Source of the DNA: Mesorhizobium sp. CA14
GTDB taxonomy: Bacteria > Pseudomonadota > Alphaproteobacteria > Rhizobiales > Rhizobiaceae
Length of the DNA: 64,000 nucleotides
Assembly: GCF_020165195.1 (NCBI RefSeq)
Contig: NZ_JAIUHR010000033.1
Location: 1 to 64,000, forward strand
Reading direction: 5' to 3'
Made by a program: the position numbers and the translations under genes. Position 1 is the stretch's first letter. Every line of letters starts with the position of its first letter. The notes under the pieces were generated by a model. It made no database searches. It was not told the DNA's origin and saw only the letters and a program-made list of their open reading frames with translations. Shown here piece by piece: positions 17,336-26,187 of the stretch.

Positions 17336-18013
17336 TCAGTTTGCCGGCGCTGGAGCGGGAGCCGGGGCAGGCGCCGGAGCCGGCTCGTTGTCGGCCGGTG
17401 CTTCGCCCTCGCTGTCGTCGGGTGCCGGCGCGTTGTCGTCGCCGGCGGCCGGCGGCTCAGCCGCCGGCTGGTCGGTGGTCGCCGGCGCGCCGGCCTGCGG
17501 CGTGCCCTTATGGGTGTATTTGTTGACCAGTTCCTCGGTGTTCTCGGGCAGCACGCTTTCGAGCTTGGCGCCGATCGTCTCGAGCAACGGCCGCGACTTG
17601 GCGTTGGCGACCCAGGCGGGCGCCTTGGCGCCGGCCAGCCAGTTGAAGAACAGCAGCGCCACCGCGACCACCAGGATGCCGCGCGCCGCGCCATAGAGGA
17701 AGCCGAGCGTGCGGTCGAGCGCGCCGATGCGCGAATCGATGATCCAGTCGGCGAGCTTCATGGTGATGACGGAGACGACGATCAGCGCGATGAGGAAGAC
17801 GATGCCCGCCGAAGCCGCCATCGCGATCTTGTCGTTGTCGACATAGGGCTGAACATAGGGGAGCACCGGCTTGTAGAAGAAGAAAGCCGCCGCCGCCGCC
17901 GCCGCCCAGGAAACCACCGAGAGCACTTCACGGGAGAAGCCGCGCACCATGGCGAGCATTGCTGAGACCAGGGTGAAGCCGACGAGGATTCCGTCAAGCA
18001 GCGTAATCGGCAT
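17336..18013 (-). CDS. cvpA: CvpA-family membrane protein
   Basis: This 225-residue protein has four hydrophobic segments in the first 130 residues and the CvpA marker pattern LDGILVGFTLVSAMLAMVRGFSREVL. The last 50 residues are a disordered Ala/Pro/Asp-rich tail ending in a (PA)n run, an unusual extension compared with short CvpA proteins of enterics (about 160 residues). CvpA is an envelope protein needed for colicin V production in E. coli and for bile-salt resistance in some pathogens; its exact activity is unsettled. It is followed by purF, the classical partner. Confidence 0.88.
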   Translation of the reverse strand: MPITLLDGILVGFTLVSAMLAMVRGFSREVLSVVSWAAAAAAAFFFYKPVLPYVQPYVDNDKIAMAASAGIVFLIALIVVSVITMKLADWIIDSRIGALDRTLGFLYGAARGILVVAVALLFFNWLAGAKAPAWVANAKSRPLLETIGAKLESVLPENTEELVNKYTHKGTPQAGAPATTDQPAAEPPAAGDDNAPAPDDSEGEAPADNEPAPAPAPAPAPAPAN

Positions 18014-18055
18014 GGTTCTCGCCCCACTTCCTGTCTTGCGGCCCGACGAGCCGCA

Positions 18056-19459
18056 TCACTCCCCGTCGTCGGTACGGCCGCGCCGGGAGCCGGCTATACG
18101 CGCCACAAGGTCGGCCAGCTCGGTGGGCTGGAACGCGCCGGCCCCGATCCCCCCGGCAACTTCCTCACTGCCGAGCGGCAGCACCGCGCTTCCAAAACCC
18201 AGCTTTTCGGCCTCTTTGAGACGCTGCTGCGCATGCGCAACCGGCCTCACGGCGCCCGATAGGCTGATTTCGCCGAAATAGACGCAATCGGCGGGAAGGG
18301 CAAGACCGGTGAGCGAGGAAACCAGTGCGGCGGCCACCGCGAGATCGGCCGCCGGTTCCGAGATCCGGTAGCCGCCGGCGACGTTGAGATAAACGTCGTG
18401 CTGGCCGAAGCGCACGCCGCAATGCGCCTCCAGCACGGCGAGCACCATCGACAGCCGCGCCCCGTCCCAGCCGACCACGGCGCGGCGCGGCGTGCCGAGC
18501 GAGGAGGGCGCGACCAGCGCCTGGATCTCGACCAGCACCGGCCTTGTGCCTTCCATGCCCGCGAAAACCGCGGCGCCCGGCGATTTCGCGTGGCGTTCGC
18601 CAAGGAAAAGCTCGGATGGATTGGAGACCTCGCGCAGGCCCTTGTCCGACATCTCGAACACGCCGATCTCGTCGGTCGGCCCGAAGCGGTTCTTCACCGT
18701 GCGCAGGATGCGGAAGTGATGGTTGCCCTCGCCCTCAAAATAGAGCACGCCGTCGACCATGTGCTCGACGACGCGAGGGCCTGCGATCTGGCCCTCCTTG
18801 GTGACATGGCCGACGAGCACGATCGCAGCGCCTGTGGATTTCGCGTAGCGGATCATCGCTTGGGCGGCAGCGCGCACCTGGGTGACGGTGCCCGGCGCCG
18901 AGTCGGCAAGGTCGGTCCACAGCGTTTGGATCGAATCGAGGATGACAAGGTCCGGCCGCTTGCCGTCCGCGATGGTGGCAAGAATGTCCTCGACATTGGT
19001 CTCGGCGGCAAGTTCCACCGGCGTCGAGGCGACGCCGAGGCGCTGCGCTCTCAGCCTGATCTGCGCCACGGCTTCCTCGCCCGAGACATAGACGATGCGG
19101 TGGCCTTTCGAGGCGAGCGCCGCGGCGGCTTGCGTCAAAAGCGTCGACTTGCCGATGCCGGGATCGCCGCCGACGAGAAGTGCGGAGCCGCGCACGAAGC
19201 CCCCGCCGGTGGCGCGGTCGAGCTCTCCGATGCCCGACACGATGCGCGGCGCGTCCTCGATGTCGCCGGCGAGACTGGTCAGCACCACGGCGCGACCCTT
19301 ACGGGCGTTGCGCGTGTTCGCCGGCCCCGAGCCGATGCCGCCGGATGTGCCTTCCTCGACCAGCGTGTTCCACTCGCCGCAGGCATCGCATTTGCCGGCC
19401 CAGCGCTGATGCACCGAGCCGCAATTCTGGCAGATGAACTGAACGCGCGATTTGGCCAT
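18056..19459 (-). CDS. radA: DNA repair protein RadA
   Basis: RadA promotes branch migration in recombination. The 467-residue protein shows a C4 zinc finger (C10, C13, C24, C27), a Walker A GGDPGIGKST, the RadA-specific KNRFG motif, and a C-terminal Lon-like domain. ATG 19459 directly precedes the zinc finger; 27 in-frame residues upstream belong to the repeat region. It lies between dnaB and cvpA on the same strand. In several rhizobial genomes I recall an alanine racemase gene between dnaB and radA; here the gap holds only a palindromic repeat. Confidence 0.95.
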   Translation of the reverse strand: MAKSRVQFICQNCGSVHQRWAGKCDACGEWNTLVEEGTSGGIGSGPANTRNARKGRAVVLTSLAGDIEDAPRIVSGIGELDRATGGGFVRGSALLVGGDPGIGKSTLLTQAAAALASKGHRIVYVSGEEAVAQIRLRAQRLGVASTPVELAAETNVEDILATIADGKRPDLVILDSIQTLWTDLADSAPGTVTQVRAAAQAMIRYAKSTGAAIVLVGHVTKEGQIAGPRVVEHMVDGVLYFEGEGNHHFRILRTVKNRFGPTDEIGVFEMSDKGLREVSNPSELFLGERHAKSPGAAVFAGMEGTRPVLVEIQALVAPSSLGTPRRAVVGWDGARLSMVLAVLEAHCGVRFGQHDVYLNVAGGYRISEPAADLAVAAALVSSLTGLALPADCVYFGEISLSGAVRPVAHAQQRLKEAEKLGFGSAVLPLGSEEVAGGIGAGAFQPTELADLVARIAGSRRGRTDDGE

Positions 19460-19501
19460 TAGCGCTGCGCCGCTCGAGAATTTTCGAAGGCTGGCATTCC
19501 C

Positions 19502-19666
19502 GCCCACCCCCCTCTGGCCTGCCGGCCATCTCCCCCGCAAGGGGGGAGATCAGCAGCTTGGCCGCTGGCGTTCTTCTTCCAATGTCGGCGATTGGCGAAA
19601 GTCGAGGCGACAGTCAATCTCCCCCCTTGCGGGGGAGATGTCCGGCAGGACAGAGGGGGGTGTGAC
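19502..19666. repeat. palindromic intergenic repeat between radA and dnaB
   Basis: The arms CATCTCCCCCGCAAGGGGGGAG (left, split by its own loop) and CTCCCCCCTTGCGGGGGAGATG (right) are reverse complements, flanked outside by CCCCTCTGGCCTGCC and GGCAGGACAGAGGGG. Total span is about 165 bases. It occupies nearly the whole radA-dnaB gap. Confidence 0.85.
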
Positions 19667-19690
19667 GGAGCGCCGACGTTGGCCAAAACG

Positions 19691-21181
19691 CTACTCAAAC
19701 CTCTCTGGCAAATGATGCTCCTCGGCCAAATCCGAGAACCGTGTGAACTCGCCGTGGAAGGCGAGGCTAACGGAGCCGGTCGGTCCGTGGCGCTGCTTGG
19801 CGACGATCACCTCGGCCTTGCCGCGCGCCTCGTTCATCTCGTTTTCCCACTTGACGTATTCCTCGGTGCCGAGCTTCGGCTCGCGATTCTTGAGGTAATA
19901 TTCCTCGCGATAGACGAACAGCACCACGTCGGCGTCCTGCTCGATGGAGCCGGATTCGCGCAGGTCGGAGAGCTGCGGGCGCTTGTCGTCGCGGCTTTCG
20001 ACCTGGCGCGACAGCTGCGACAGCGCGATGATCGGCACGCCGAGCTCCTTGGCCAAAGCTTTCAGGCCCGTGGTGATCTCGGTGATTTCCTGCACGCGGT
20101 TCTGCGAGGCGCGGGCGGAGGATCCCTGCATCAGCTGGATGTAGTCGATGACGATGAGGTCGAGGCCGCGCTGGCGCTTCAGACGCCGCGCGCGGGCGGA
20201 AAGCTGCGCGATTGAGATGCCGCCGGTCTGGTCGATGAAGAGCGGGATCTTCTGCATCGTCTGCGAGCAGGCGACGAGCTTTTCGAAATCCATCTCGGTG
20301 ATCTCGCCGCGGCGGATCTTCGAGGACGAGATCTCCGTCTGCTCGGAGATGATGCGGGTGGCGAGCTGCTCCGACGACATTTCGAGCGAGAAGAAGCCGA
20401 CGACGCCGCCGTTGGCGGCCTTGAAGCTGCCATCGGCCTGCTGCGCCGGAACGTAAGCCTCGGCGATGTTGAAGGCGATGTTGGTGGCCAAGGAGGTCTT
20501 GCCCATGCCCGGGCGCCCGGCGAGCACGATCAGATCGGAGGGCTGCAGGCCGCCCATGCGGCGGTCGAGGTCGCGCAGCCCGGTGGCGATGCCTGAGAGA
20601 TGGCCGTCACGCATATAGGCGGCGTTGGCCATGTCGACGGCGGTCTTGACCGCATCGTTGAAGCTTTCGAAGCCGCCGTCGTAGCGGCCGGTTTCGGCGA
20701 GCTCGAACAGCCGCCGTTCGGCGTCCTCGATCTGGTCGGAGGGCGACATGTCGACCGGCGCGTCATAGGCGATGTTGACCATGTCCTCGCCGACGGTGAT
20801 CAGCGCGCGGCGCGTCGCGAGGTCGTAGATCGCCCGGCCATAATCGGTGGCGTTGACGACGGTGACGGCCTCGACCGCGAGGCGCACGACATACTGCGCC
20901 ACCGTCATGTCGCCGACCTTCTCGTCGGCCGGCAGGAACGTCTTGAGCGTTATCGGCGTCGCGATCTTGCCCATGCGGATGAGTTCGGCCGCGACCTCGA
21001 AGATCCGACGGTGCAGCGGCTCGTAGAAATGTCCCGGCTTGAGGAAATCGGAAACGCGGTAGAAGGCGTCGTTGTTGACGAGGATGGCGCCAAGCAGCGC
21101 CTGCTCGGCCTCGATGTTGTTCGGTGCCTCGCGATAAAGCGGCGTTTCCGCCGCGCCGAATTTCAGTGCCGCCTCTGCCAT
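19691..21181 (-). CDS. dnaB: replicative DNA helicase DnaB
   Basis: DnaB is the hexameric helicase that unwinds the replication fork. The 496-residue protein has the N-terminal DnaB domain (NIEAEQALLGAIL at about 22) that contacts primase, and the RecA-like helicase domain from about 200 with Walker A GRPGMGKTS and Walker B DLIVIDYIQLM. The arginine finger region ELGVPIIALSQLSR is intact. The 197-base AT-richer upstream gap (21182-21378) probably holds its promoter. Full family length and no inteins. Confidence 0.95.
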   Translation of the reverse strand: MAEAALKFGAAETPLYREAPNNIEAEQALLGAILVNNDAFYRVSDFLKPGHFYEPLHRRIFEVAAELIRMGKIATPITLKTFLPADEKVGDMTVAQYVVRLAVEAVTVVNATDYGRAIYDLATRRALITVGEDMVNIAYDAPVDMSPSDQIEDAERRLFELAETGRYDGGFESFNDAVKTAVDMANAAYMRDGHLSGIATGLRDLDRRMGGLQPSDLIVLAGRPGMGKTSLATNIAFNIAEAYVPAQQADGSFKAANGGVVGFFSLEMSSEQLATRIISEQTEISSSKIRRGEITEMDFEKLVACSQTMQKIPLFIDQTGGISIAQLSARARRLKRQRGLDLIVIDYIQLMQGSSARASQNRVQEITEITTGLKALAKELGVPIIALSQLSRQVESRDDKRPQLSDLRESGSIEQDADVVLFVYREEYYLKNREPKLGTEEYVKWENEMNEARGKAEVIVAKQRHGPTGSVSLAFHGEFTRFSDLAEEHHLPERFE

Positions 21182-21378
21182 GATTTCCCCGATTTCGATC
21201 CCGCCTCCTCGATATCAGAACGGAAAGAAAGGGTGCTGACCTTTCTGCAACAGTAAGATTCCGACTGACTTTGATACTCGCGATTCACAGCAAAATTTTC
21301 TCGTGGAAAGAATTGTCATTGACTCGAATCGAAGAGGCTGAAGATAGCGCTTCGAACGAGAACAAAACAAGAAAATTT

Positions 21379-22344
21379 CTATCCTAGCGTATCGCCCCAG
21401 TTCGCCCGCCGCGCGGCCCTGAAAACGTCCCCGTCGCGCTTGCTGAACAGTTGCTCGCCGGCGCTGCCGTCCGGCTGGCAGAGTTTCAGCACCACCTTGC
21501 CGGAGCCGCCTTTCGGCGGCGCGAGCACCCGTGCCGGACGCGCCGGCGCCGGTCGCCGGGAAGCGGCGAGGTAGATGAACTTCTCGTCCTCCCAAGGCAC
21601 GTCGGCTTCCTTGACCAGGCGATGCAAGCGTGAGCGGGCGACGCGGCGAGAAAAATGGCACCAGTCTGGCGGCTTGAGCGGGCAGGGCGCCGCGTGCGGG
21701 CAAGGCGCCAGGATATGCCCGCCGGCTTCGATCAATTGTTGCCGGGCGGCAAGGATGCGCTGCCAGCCGGCGGGCGTACCGGGCTCGACGATAAGCAGCG
21801 TGTCGGCGGTCAGCCGCCAGAAGCGACCGACGAGCTTCGGCAGCGAAGCCGGCGCGACCTCATCGAGCACATAGGCGATGCTGACGAGGTCGGCGGGTTT
21901 GATGTCGTCGAGATCGATGGTGGCGTCGCCGGCGACCCATTCGGCGCGGGCGGCGATCGTGCCGGCCGCAAGCGACTGCCCGACCTTGCGTACCGCCGAG
22001 CTTGCTTCGACCAGAACCGCCTGCTCCAACTCCGGCCAGGCATCTGACGTGGCCCACAGCATGGTGCCAGGCCCGGCGCCGATGTCGAGCAAGGTCTTCG
22101 GGTGGAAATCCGGCCGCGCATAGGCCAGTGCATCGAGGTTGGCGCGCACGGCGGCATAGGTAGCGGGCAGTCGCGTCGCCAGATAGGCCTTGACGGCCAT
22201 CTCCTCGCCCATATGCAGACGGCCGTCGCGCAGCTCGGCGCGGTAGCGTTCCGAGAGCGTCCGCGCCGCTTGTTTCAGCGCCGGCAGCGGTATCTTCTCC
22301 AGGAGGCTGTCGATCCCTTGTCGGAGCGGGGCGGGCAATTCCAC
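21379..22344 (-). CDS. Rsm22-family ribosomal small-subunit methyltransferase-like protein
   Basis: This 321-residue protein has a SAM-binding motif LLDIGAGPGTM (about 87-97), the cysteine cluster CPHAAPCPL...DWCHFSRR typical of Rsm22 (metal or Fe-S ligands), and a basic C-terminal tail. Rsm22 proteins act on small-subunit rRNA or its assembly, best known in mitochondria (METTL17). It starts with GTG 22344, preceded by GGGGAG, one base after the stop of the YnfA-like gene, so translation is coupled. In-frame residues upstream of GTG are only an out-of-frame reading of that gene. Confidence 0.85.
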   Translation of the reverse strand: MELPAPLRQGIDSLLEKIPLPALKQAARTLSERYRAELRDGRLHMGEEMAVKAYLATRLPATYAAVRANLDALAYARPDFHPKTLLDIGAGPGTMLWATSDAWPELEQAVLVEASSAVRKVGQSLAAGTIAARAEWVAGDATIDLDDIKPADLVSIAYVLDEVAPASLPKLVGRFWRLTADTLLIVEPGTPAGWQRILAARQQLIEAGGHILAPCPHAAPCPLKPPDWCHFSRRVARSRLHRLVKEADVPWEDEKFIYLAASRRPAPARPARVLAPPKGGSGKVVLKLCQPDGSAGEQLFSKRDGDVFRAARRANWGDTLG

Positions 22345-22345
22345 C

Positions 22346-22669
22346 TCAGGCTCCCCTTGGTGCAAGCAGGATGACGGACGCGCCGACGATGCAGAGCGCC
22401 GCGCCCGCGACGTCCCAGCGGTCGGGGCGCGCGCCCTCCACCAGCCACAGCCAACCGAGCGAGGCCACGATGTAGATGCCGCCATAGGCGGCGTAGGCGC
22501 GGCCCGCCGCGTCCGTCTCGACCAGCGACAGCAGCAAAGCGAACAGCGCCAGCGAGGCGAGACCGGGAAGAAGCCAGAGCGGCGACTTTTCCAGCCGCCA
22601 CCACGCCCAGAAGGAGAAGCAGCCGGCGATCTCGGCAAGGGCGGCTGCGGTATAGATGAGGTAGGTCAT
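22346..22669 (-). CDS. YnfA/UPF0060-family small membrane protein
   Basis: This 107-residue protein has four hydrophobic segments and the markers AEIAGCFSFWAW and RAYAAYGGIYI of UPF0060. E. coli YnfA is reported as a small multidrug-resistance-like carrier; its role elsewhere is unclear. The ATG at 22669 abuts the poly-T end of a terminator hairpin with no ribosome site, so initiation may be leaderless or depend on an RNA made by read-through. It is coupled to the Rsm22-like gene downstream by a one-base gap. Confidence 0.88.
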   Translation of the reverse strand: MTYLIYTAAALAEIAGCFSFWAWWRLEKSPLWLLPGLASLALFALLLSLVETDAAGRAYAAYGGIYIVASLGWLWLVEGARPDRWDVAGAALCIVGASVILLAPRGA

Positions 22670-22670
22670 A

Positions 22671-22700
22671 AAAAAAGGTCTCGCGAACGAGACCTTTTTC
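22671..22700 (-). terminator. bidirectional rho-independent terminator
   Basis: AAAAAAGGTCTCG, loop CGAA, CGAGACCTTTTTC: a symmetrical stem with A and T runs on either side. On the minus strand it ends the cyclopropane-synthase-family gene and its T run stops directly at the ATG of the YnfA-like gene. Confidence 0.85.
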
Positions 22701-22737
22701 GTGGCGTCACGCCGCAATGGCAAGCGGCATTGCGCGT

Positions 22738-24027
22738 CTATTCCACCTTCTTGCGGCGGCGAGCCGGTTTGGCGGGCGCTGGCGCCGCCGGCTCCTTGTG
22801 CCCGATGTCGCGCAGCTCCAGCGCCTTCTCGCATTTGGACATGTAGTCGCGCGTCATCGGCAGCGTGTCGTTCTTCTTGGCGATCTGGAACTGGAAGATC
22901 ACCAGGTCCTGCCAGCGGAAGGCGGCCTCCGAGGCGGCGAGATAGAATTCCCACATGCGGCAGAAGCGCTCGTCATAGATCGCCTTCGCCTTGTCGCGAT
23001 TGGCGGCGAAACGGGCCCCCCAATGCTTGAGCGTGTCGGCGTAGTGCAGACGCAGGATCTCTATGTCGGTGACGACCAGGCCGGACTTCTCGATCGCCGG
23101 CAGCACTTCCGACATCGCCGGGACGTAGCCGCCTGGGAAGATGTACTTGCGGATGAAGGCGCTGGTCGCCCACGGCACGCCGGAGCGGCCGATGGTGTGG
23201 AGCAGCATCACGCCGTCGGGCTTCAGAAGCGTCGCAGCCTTGTCGAAGAAGGTCCGGTAGTGGTTGACCCCGACATGCTCGAACATGCCGACCGAGACGA
23301 TGCGGTCGAAGCGCTCGTTGATGTGGCGATAGTCCTTGAGATCGAAATGCACGCGGTCCTGCAAGCCTTGCGCATGCGCGCGGTCGGTGGAGACGCCCTG
23401 CTGCTCGGTCGACAGCGTCACGCCCTGCACGTCGACGTCGAAGGCTTTGGCGAGATAGAGGCCGAGCCCGCCCCAGCCGGAGCCGATGTCGAGCACCGTC
23501 TGGCCGGCCTTGAGCCTGAGCTTGGCGGCGATGTGGCGCTTCTTGGCCAGCTGCGCTTCGTCCAGCGTCATGTCCGGCTGTTCGAAATAGGCGCAGGAAT
23601 ACTGCATGTCCTCGTCGAGGAAGAGCTTGTAGAGCTCGCCGGACAGGTCGTAATGGCGCTCGACATTGCGGCGCGAGCGCGAGGCGGTGTTGATCTGCTG
23701 CAGCCGGCGGAAGGCGTGGCGCAGGCCCTCGATCGCCTTCGACCAGGTGACGTCGATGCCGCTCGAGCCCATGTTCTGGAACGCGATGCGCATCAGCCCG
23801 AGAACGCCGCCCTCGAGCACGTCCAGCTCGCCGTCCATATAGGCTTCGGGCACCGCCAGCATCGGGTCGAAGGTGATGGCGCGCTCGGCATGCGTGGTCT
23901 TGATATGGATATGCACCGGCTCGCCGCTGCCGTCGCCGAACTTGTGCGTCGTGCCCTTCGGCCCGGTCACCTTGAGGTCGCCGGCGCGCACCAGGCGCTC
24001 GAGAACATGTTTCAACAGGATATTCAT
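22738..24027 (-). CDS. cyclopropane-fatty-acyl-phospholipid synthase family methyltransferase
   Basis: This 429-residue protein has an N-terminal lipid-binding-like domain (about 1-110), then the SAM motif VLDIGSGWGGLGLYLA (about 180-195), the Cfa markers YSCAYFE and SVGMFEHVG, and the IFPGGYVP segment. Such enzymes methylenate cis double bonds in membrane lipids or transfer methyl groups to related lipids. The C-terminal tail is rich in Ala, Pro, Lys and Arg. ATG 24027 follows AGGGGAC; the longer in-frame reading upstream has no ribosome site. Rhizobia often carry several paralogues, so the exact product (cyclopropane or methylated lipid) is open. Confidence 0.9.
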   Translation of the reverse strand: MNILLKHVLERLVRAGDLKVTGPKGTTHKFGDGSGEPVHIHIKTTHAERAITFDPMLAVPEAYMDGELDVLEGGVLGLMRIAFQNMGSSGIDVTWSKAIEGLRHAFRRLQQINTASRSRRNVERHYDLSGELYKLFLDEDMQYSCAYFEQPDMTLDEAQLAKKRHIAAKLRLKAGQTVLDIGSGWGGLGLYLAKAFDVDVQGVTLSTEQQGVSTDRAHAQGLQDRVHFDLKDYRHINERFDRIVSVGMFEHVGVNHYRTFFDKAATLLKPDGVMLLHTIGRSGVPWATSAFIRKYIFPGGYVPAMSEVLPAIEKSGLVVTDIEILRLHYADTLKHWGARFAANRDKAKAIYDERFCRMWEFYLAASEAAFRWQDLVIFQFQIAKKNDTLPMTRDYMSKCEKALELRDIGHKEPAAPAPAKPARRRKKVE

Positions 24028-24176
24028 GACCAAATGTCCCCTCAGTCGGACCACCCGGTAACCGGACCTGGATGCCAAATCGAACCGCGCGGCGCATCGC
24101 CCGCGTCCAATCGACGCGCCACGCTGTAATGTGCACAAGATATAGGGTGACGAAAAGTTCCTTTTGGCACAAAAAA

Positions 24177-24197
24177 GCCCGGGTCGGAGACCCGGGC
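24177..24197 (-). terminator. rho-independent terminator after rplI
   Basis: GCCCGGGTC-GGA-GACCCGGGC forms a 9-bp stem; on the minus strand it is followed by TTTTTT. It sits about 70 bases after the rplI stop and ends the ribosomal operon. Confidence 0.85.
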
Positions 24198-24269
24198 GTT
24201 GGTCCAGAAATCCTGGACGTGTGCGAGCCGAAGCGATGCCTCGGAAATTGTGCCGATCAGGCCCAGAGA

Positions 24270-24854
24270 TCAGGCGTTCTCTTCGCCGCCTTCGAACTCG
24301 GCGTTCGGGTCGAAGAAATTCTCCGGCCGGGCGTTGTCGTTGATATCCTCGCCATAAATGGCTTCGGCGGTGGTCAGCGTCTCGCCCTTGGCCTGACGCT
24401 CCGCCTCATCGGCCGAGCGGGCGACGTTGAGCGTCACGGTGACTTCGACTTCCGGATGCAGCGCGATCGCCACATTGGACAGGCCGATGGTCTTGATCGG
24501 CTGGTTGAGCTCGATCTGGTTGCGGTTGACGGTGAAGCCCTCGGCGGTGAGCAGATCGGCGATGTCGCGGGTCGACACCGAGCCATAGAGCTGGCCGGTC
24601 TCGCCGGCCGAACGCACGACGATGAAGCTCTTGCCGTCGAGCGTCTCGGCGATCTTGGCGGCTTCAGACTTGCGCTCCAGGTTGCGGGCTTCGAGCTGGG
24701 CGCGCTGGCCTTCGAACTTCTTCTTGTTGGCTTCGTTGGCGCGCAGCGCCTTGCCCTGGGGGAGCAGGAAATTGCGGGCGAACCCGTCCTTGACCTTGAC
24801 GGTCTCGCCCATCTGGCCGAGGCGGGAAATGCGCTCGAGGAGAATGACTTCCAT
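24270..24854 (-). CDS. rplI: 50S ribosomal protein L9
   Basis: This 194-residue protein starts with the L9 signature MEVILLERISRLGQMGETVKV and continues with GFARNFLLPQGKA, the rRNA-binding N-terminal domain; the connecting helix and C-terminal domain follow. It is longer than E. coli L9 (149) because of an acidic C-terminal tail (FEGGEENA), usual in rhizobia. It is the third gene of the rpsF-rpsR-rplI unit, separated from rpsR by 215 bases. Confidence 0.96.
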   Translation of the reverse strand: MEVILLERISRLGQMGETVKVKDGFARNFLLPQGKALRANEANKKKFEGQRAQLEARNLERKSEAAKIAETLDGKSFIVVRSAGETGQLYGSVSTRDIADLLTAEGFTVNRNQIELNQPIKTIGLSNVAIALHPEVEVTVTLNVARSADEAERQAKGETLTTAEAIYGEDINDNARPENFFDPNAEFEGGEENA

Positions 24855-25039
24855 GGTTTCGTTCCTTCGTCAGTGCCGCCGATCATTCGATCGACATTGA
24901 ATGAATTGGAACAGGTCAGGAAGCTTGGTGCGGCGTTGCCGCTCTTGTCGCTGTCCTGCCTGTCTGGGCAGTTAGAGGCCGACTGGCCCCAACTCGGGAT
25001 TTGATGCTCAACCCGACGCGCCCGTCGCGCCGGTGAAAA

Positions 25040-25063
25040 GAGCGGGCGGGGAGCCGCCCGCTC
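25040..25063 (-). terminator. hairpin after rpsR, possible attenuator
   Basis: GAGCGGGCGG and CCGCCCGCTC pair with a GGAG loop; on the minus strand TTTTC follows. It lies 7 bases after the rpsR stop and 190 bases before rplI, so it may reduce read-through into rplI instead of ending the operon. Confidence 0.65.
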
Positions 25064-25069
25064 GAGAAA

Positions 25070-25318
25070 TCAGCGAACCACGTAGGGCAGCAGGCCGAGG
25101 AAGCGGGCGCGCTTGATCGCCTTGGCGAGCTCGCGCTGCTTCTTCTGGCTGACGGCAGTGATGCGCGACGGCACGATCTTGCCGCGCTCGGAGATGTAGC
25201 GCTGCAGGAGACGCACGTCCTTGTAGTCGATCTTCGGAGCATTGGCGCCGGAGAACGGGCAGGTCTTGCGGCGGCGATGGAACGGACGCCGGGTCGGGAT
25301 TTGGTTGATGTCGACCAT
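25070..25318 (-). CDS. rpsR: 30S ribosomal protein S18
   Basis: This 82-residue protein has the S18 core: CPFSGANAPKIDYKDVRLL, SERGKIVPSRITAVS and KQRELAKAIKRARFLGLLPYV. S18 pairs with S6 on the 30S platform. Its ATG shares a base with the rpsF stop (TAATG), giving coupled translation that suits the S6-S18 heterodimer. Confidence 0.96.
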   Translation of the reverse strand: MVDINQIPTRRPFHRRRKTCPFSGANAPKIDYKDVRLLQRYISERGKIVPSRITAVSQKKQRELAKAIKRARFLGLLPYVVR

Positions 25319-25812
25319 TATTCTGCACCTCCTTCGACGCCTTCGCGCGGACGGCGCGGGCCACGGTCGCCGCCGTCACGGTCGCCGAACGAACGCGGGC
25401 CGCGGTCACCGCGGTCGCGATCGCCGAAGGAACGCGGGCCGCGATCGCCACGATCGCGGTCGCCGAAGCCGCCGCGCTCGGAGCGCTCTTCGCGCTTCTG
25501 CATCATCGCCGAAGCGCCTTCCTCATGCGCCTCAACCTTGATGGTCAGAAAGCGAAGGACGTCTTCCGACAGGCCCATCTGGCGCTCCATTTCGTTGAGC
25601 GCGGCCGGCGGGCAGGTGATGTCCATCAGCGTGTAGTAAGCCTTCCGGTTCTTCTTGACCCGATAGGTGAGGGACTTCAGTCCCCAGTTCTCGATCCGGC
25701 CGACCGAGCCGCCATTCGCGGTGATGACGCCCTTGTACTGTTCGACAAGCGCGTCAACCTGCTGCTGCGACAGGTCCTGCCGGGCAAGAAACACATGTTC
25801 GTAAAGAGCCAT
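25318..25812 (-). CDS. rpsF: 30S ribosomal protein S6 with arginine-rich repeat tail
   Basis: Residues 1-95 are S6 (MALYEHVFLARQDLS, then the GGSVGRIENWGLKSLTYRVKKNRKAYY strand-helix core). From about residue 110 the protein carries repeats of the type GDRDRGDRGPRSF, ending acidic. Length is 164 against 131 in E. coli. The ATG at 25812 has a modest AGAAAGA ribosome site. The tail resembles rhizobial S6 C-terminal extensions and is probably disordered RNA-binding sequence. The 375-base gap to the next gene upstream (25813-26187) holds the promoter region and no gene I can support. Confidence 0.95.
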   Translation of the reverse strand: MALYEHVFLARQDLSQQQVDALVEQYKGVITANGGSVGRIENWGLKSLTYRVKKNRKAYYTLMDITCPPAALNEMERQMGLSEDVLRFLTIKVEAHEEGASAMMQKREERSERGGFGDRDRGDRGPRSFGDRDRGDRGPRSFGDRDGGDRGPRRPREGVEGGAE

Positions 25813-26187
25813 TATGTCTTTCTGCCTTTCTTCGTTTCTCTCACCGGCCCTCGCGGCTAAGCCTCTGCAACTTGTCTGACCCGGTCGCCAAGGCGCGGGG
25901 AAGAAAGGAGCATCACGAGACGGTCGAGAGCGGAGACACGGGAGGCTGGAAGCGCTTGTGGCTTCGTGTCGGGGTCTTGATGACCACGGCCCTCCGTTCA
26001 GCCCCCAGCAAGGACCGGCAGATTGCGGGCGTCTATATAGCAATTTCCAGCGAAGGCAAGGGCAGGTCGTGTGTCAGATTGAATTTCTGCTATGGCCGAG
26101 AAACAAGTCGCCACTACGTCACCAATGGCCGAAAAACGTGAATGCATGATGGGCGAAGGCCTCTCTTGCTGAGGGAGAAACGTTGGG
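25813..26187. other. divergent promoter region, no gene
   Basis: This gap separates rpsF (minus) from the methyltransferase gene (plus) and should hold both promoters. I see no convincing open frame with a ribosome site, no strong hairpin and no dispersed-repeat arm. Confidence 0.5.

Noticed and set aside
25813..26187. Possible riboswitch or tRNA in the rpsF upstream gap
   Set aside because: No cloverleaf, no conserved riboswitch core and no strong stem could be drawn.
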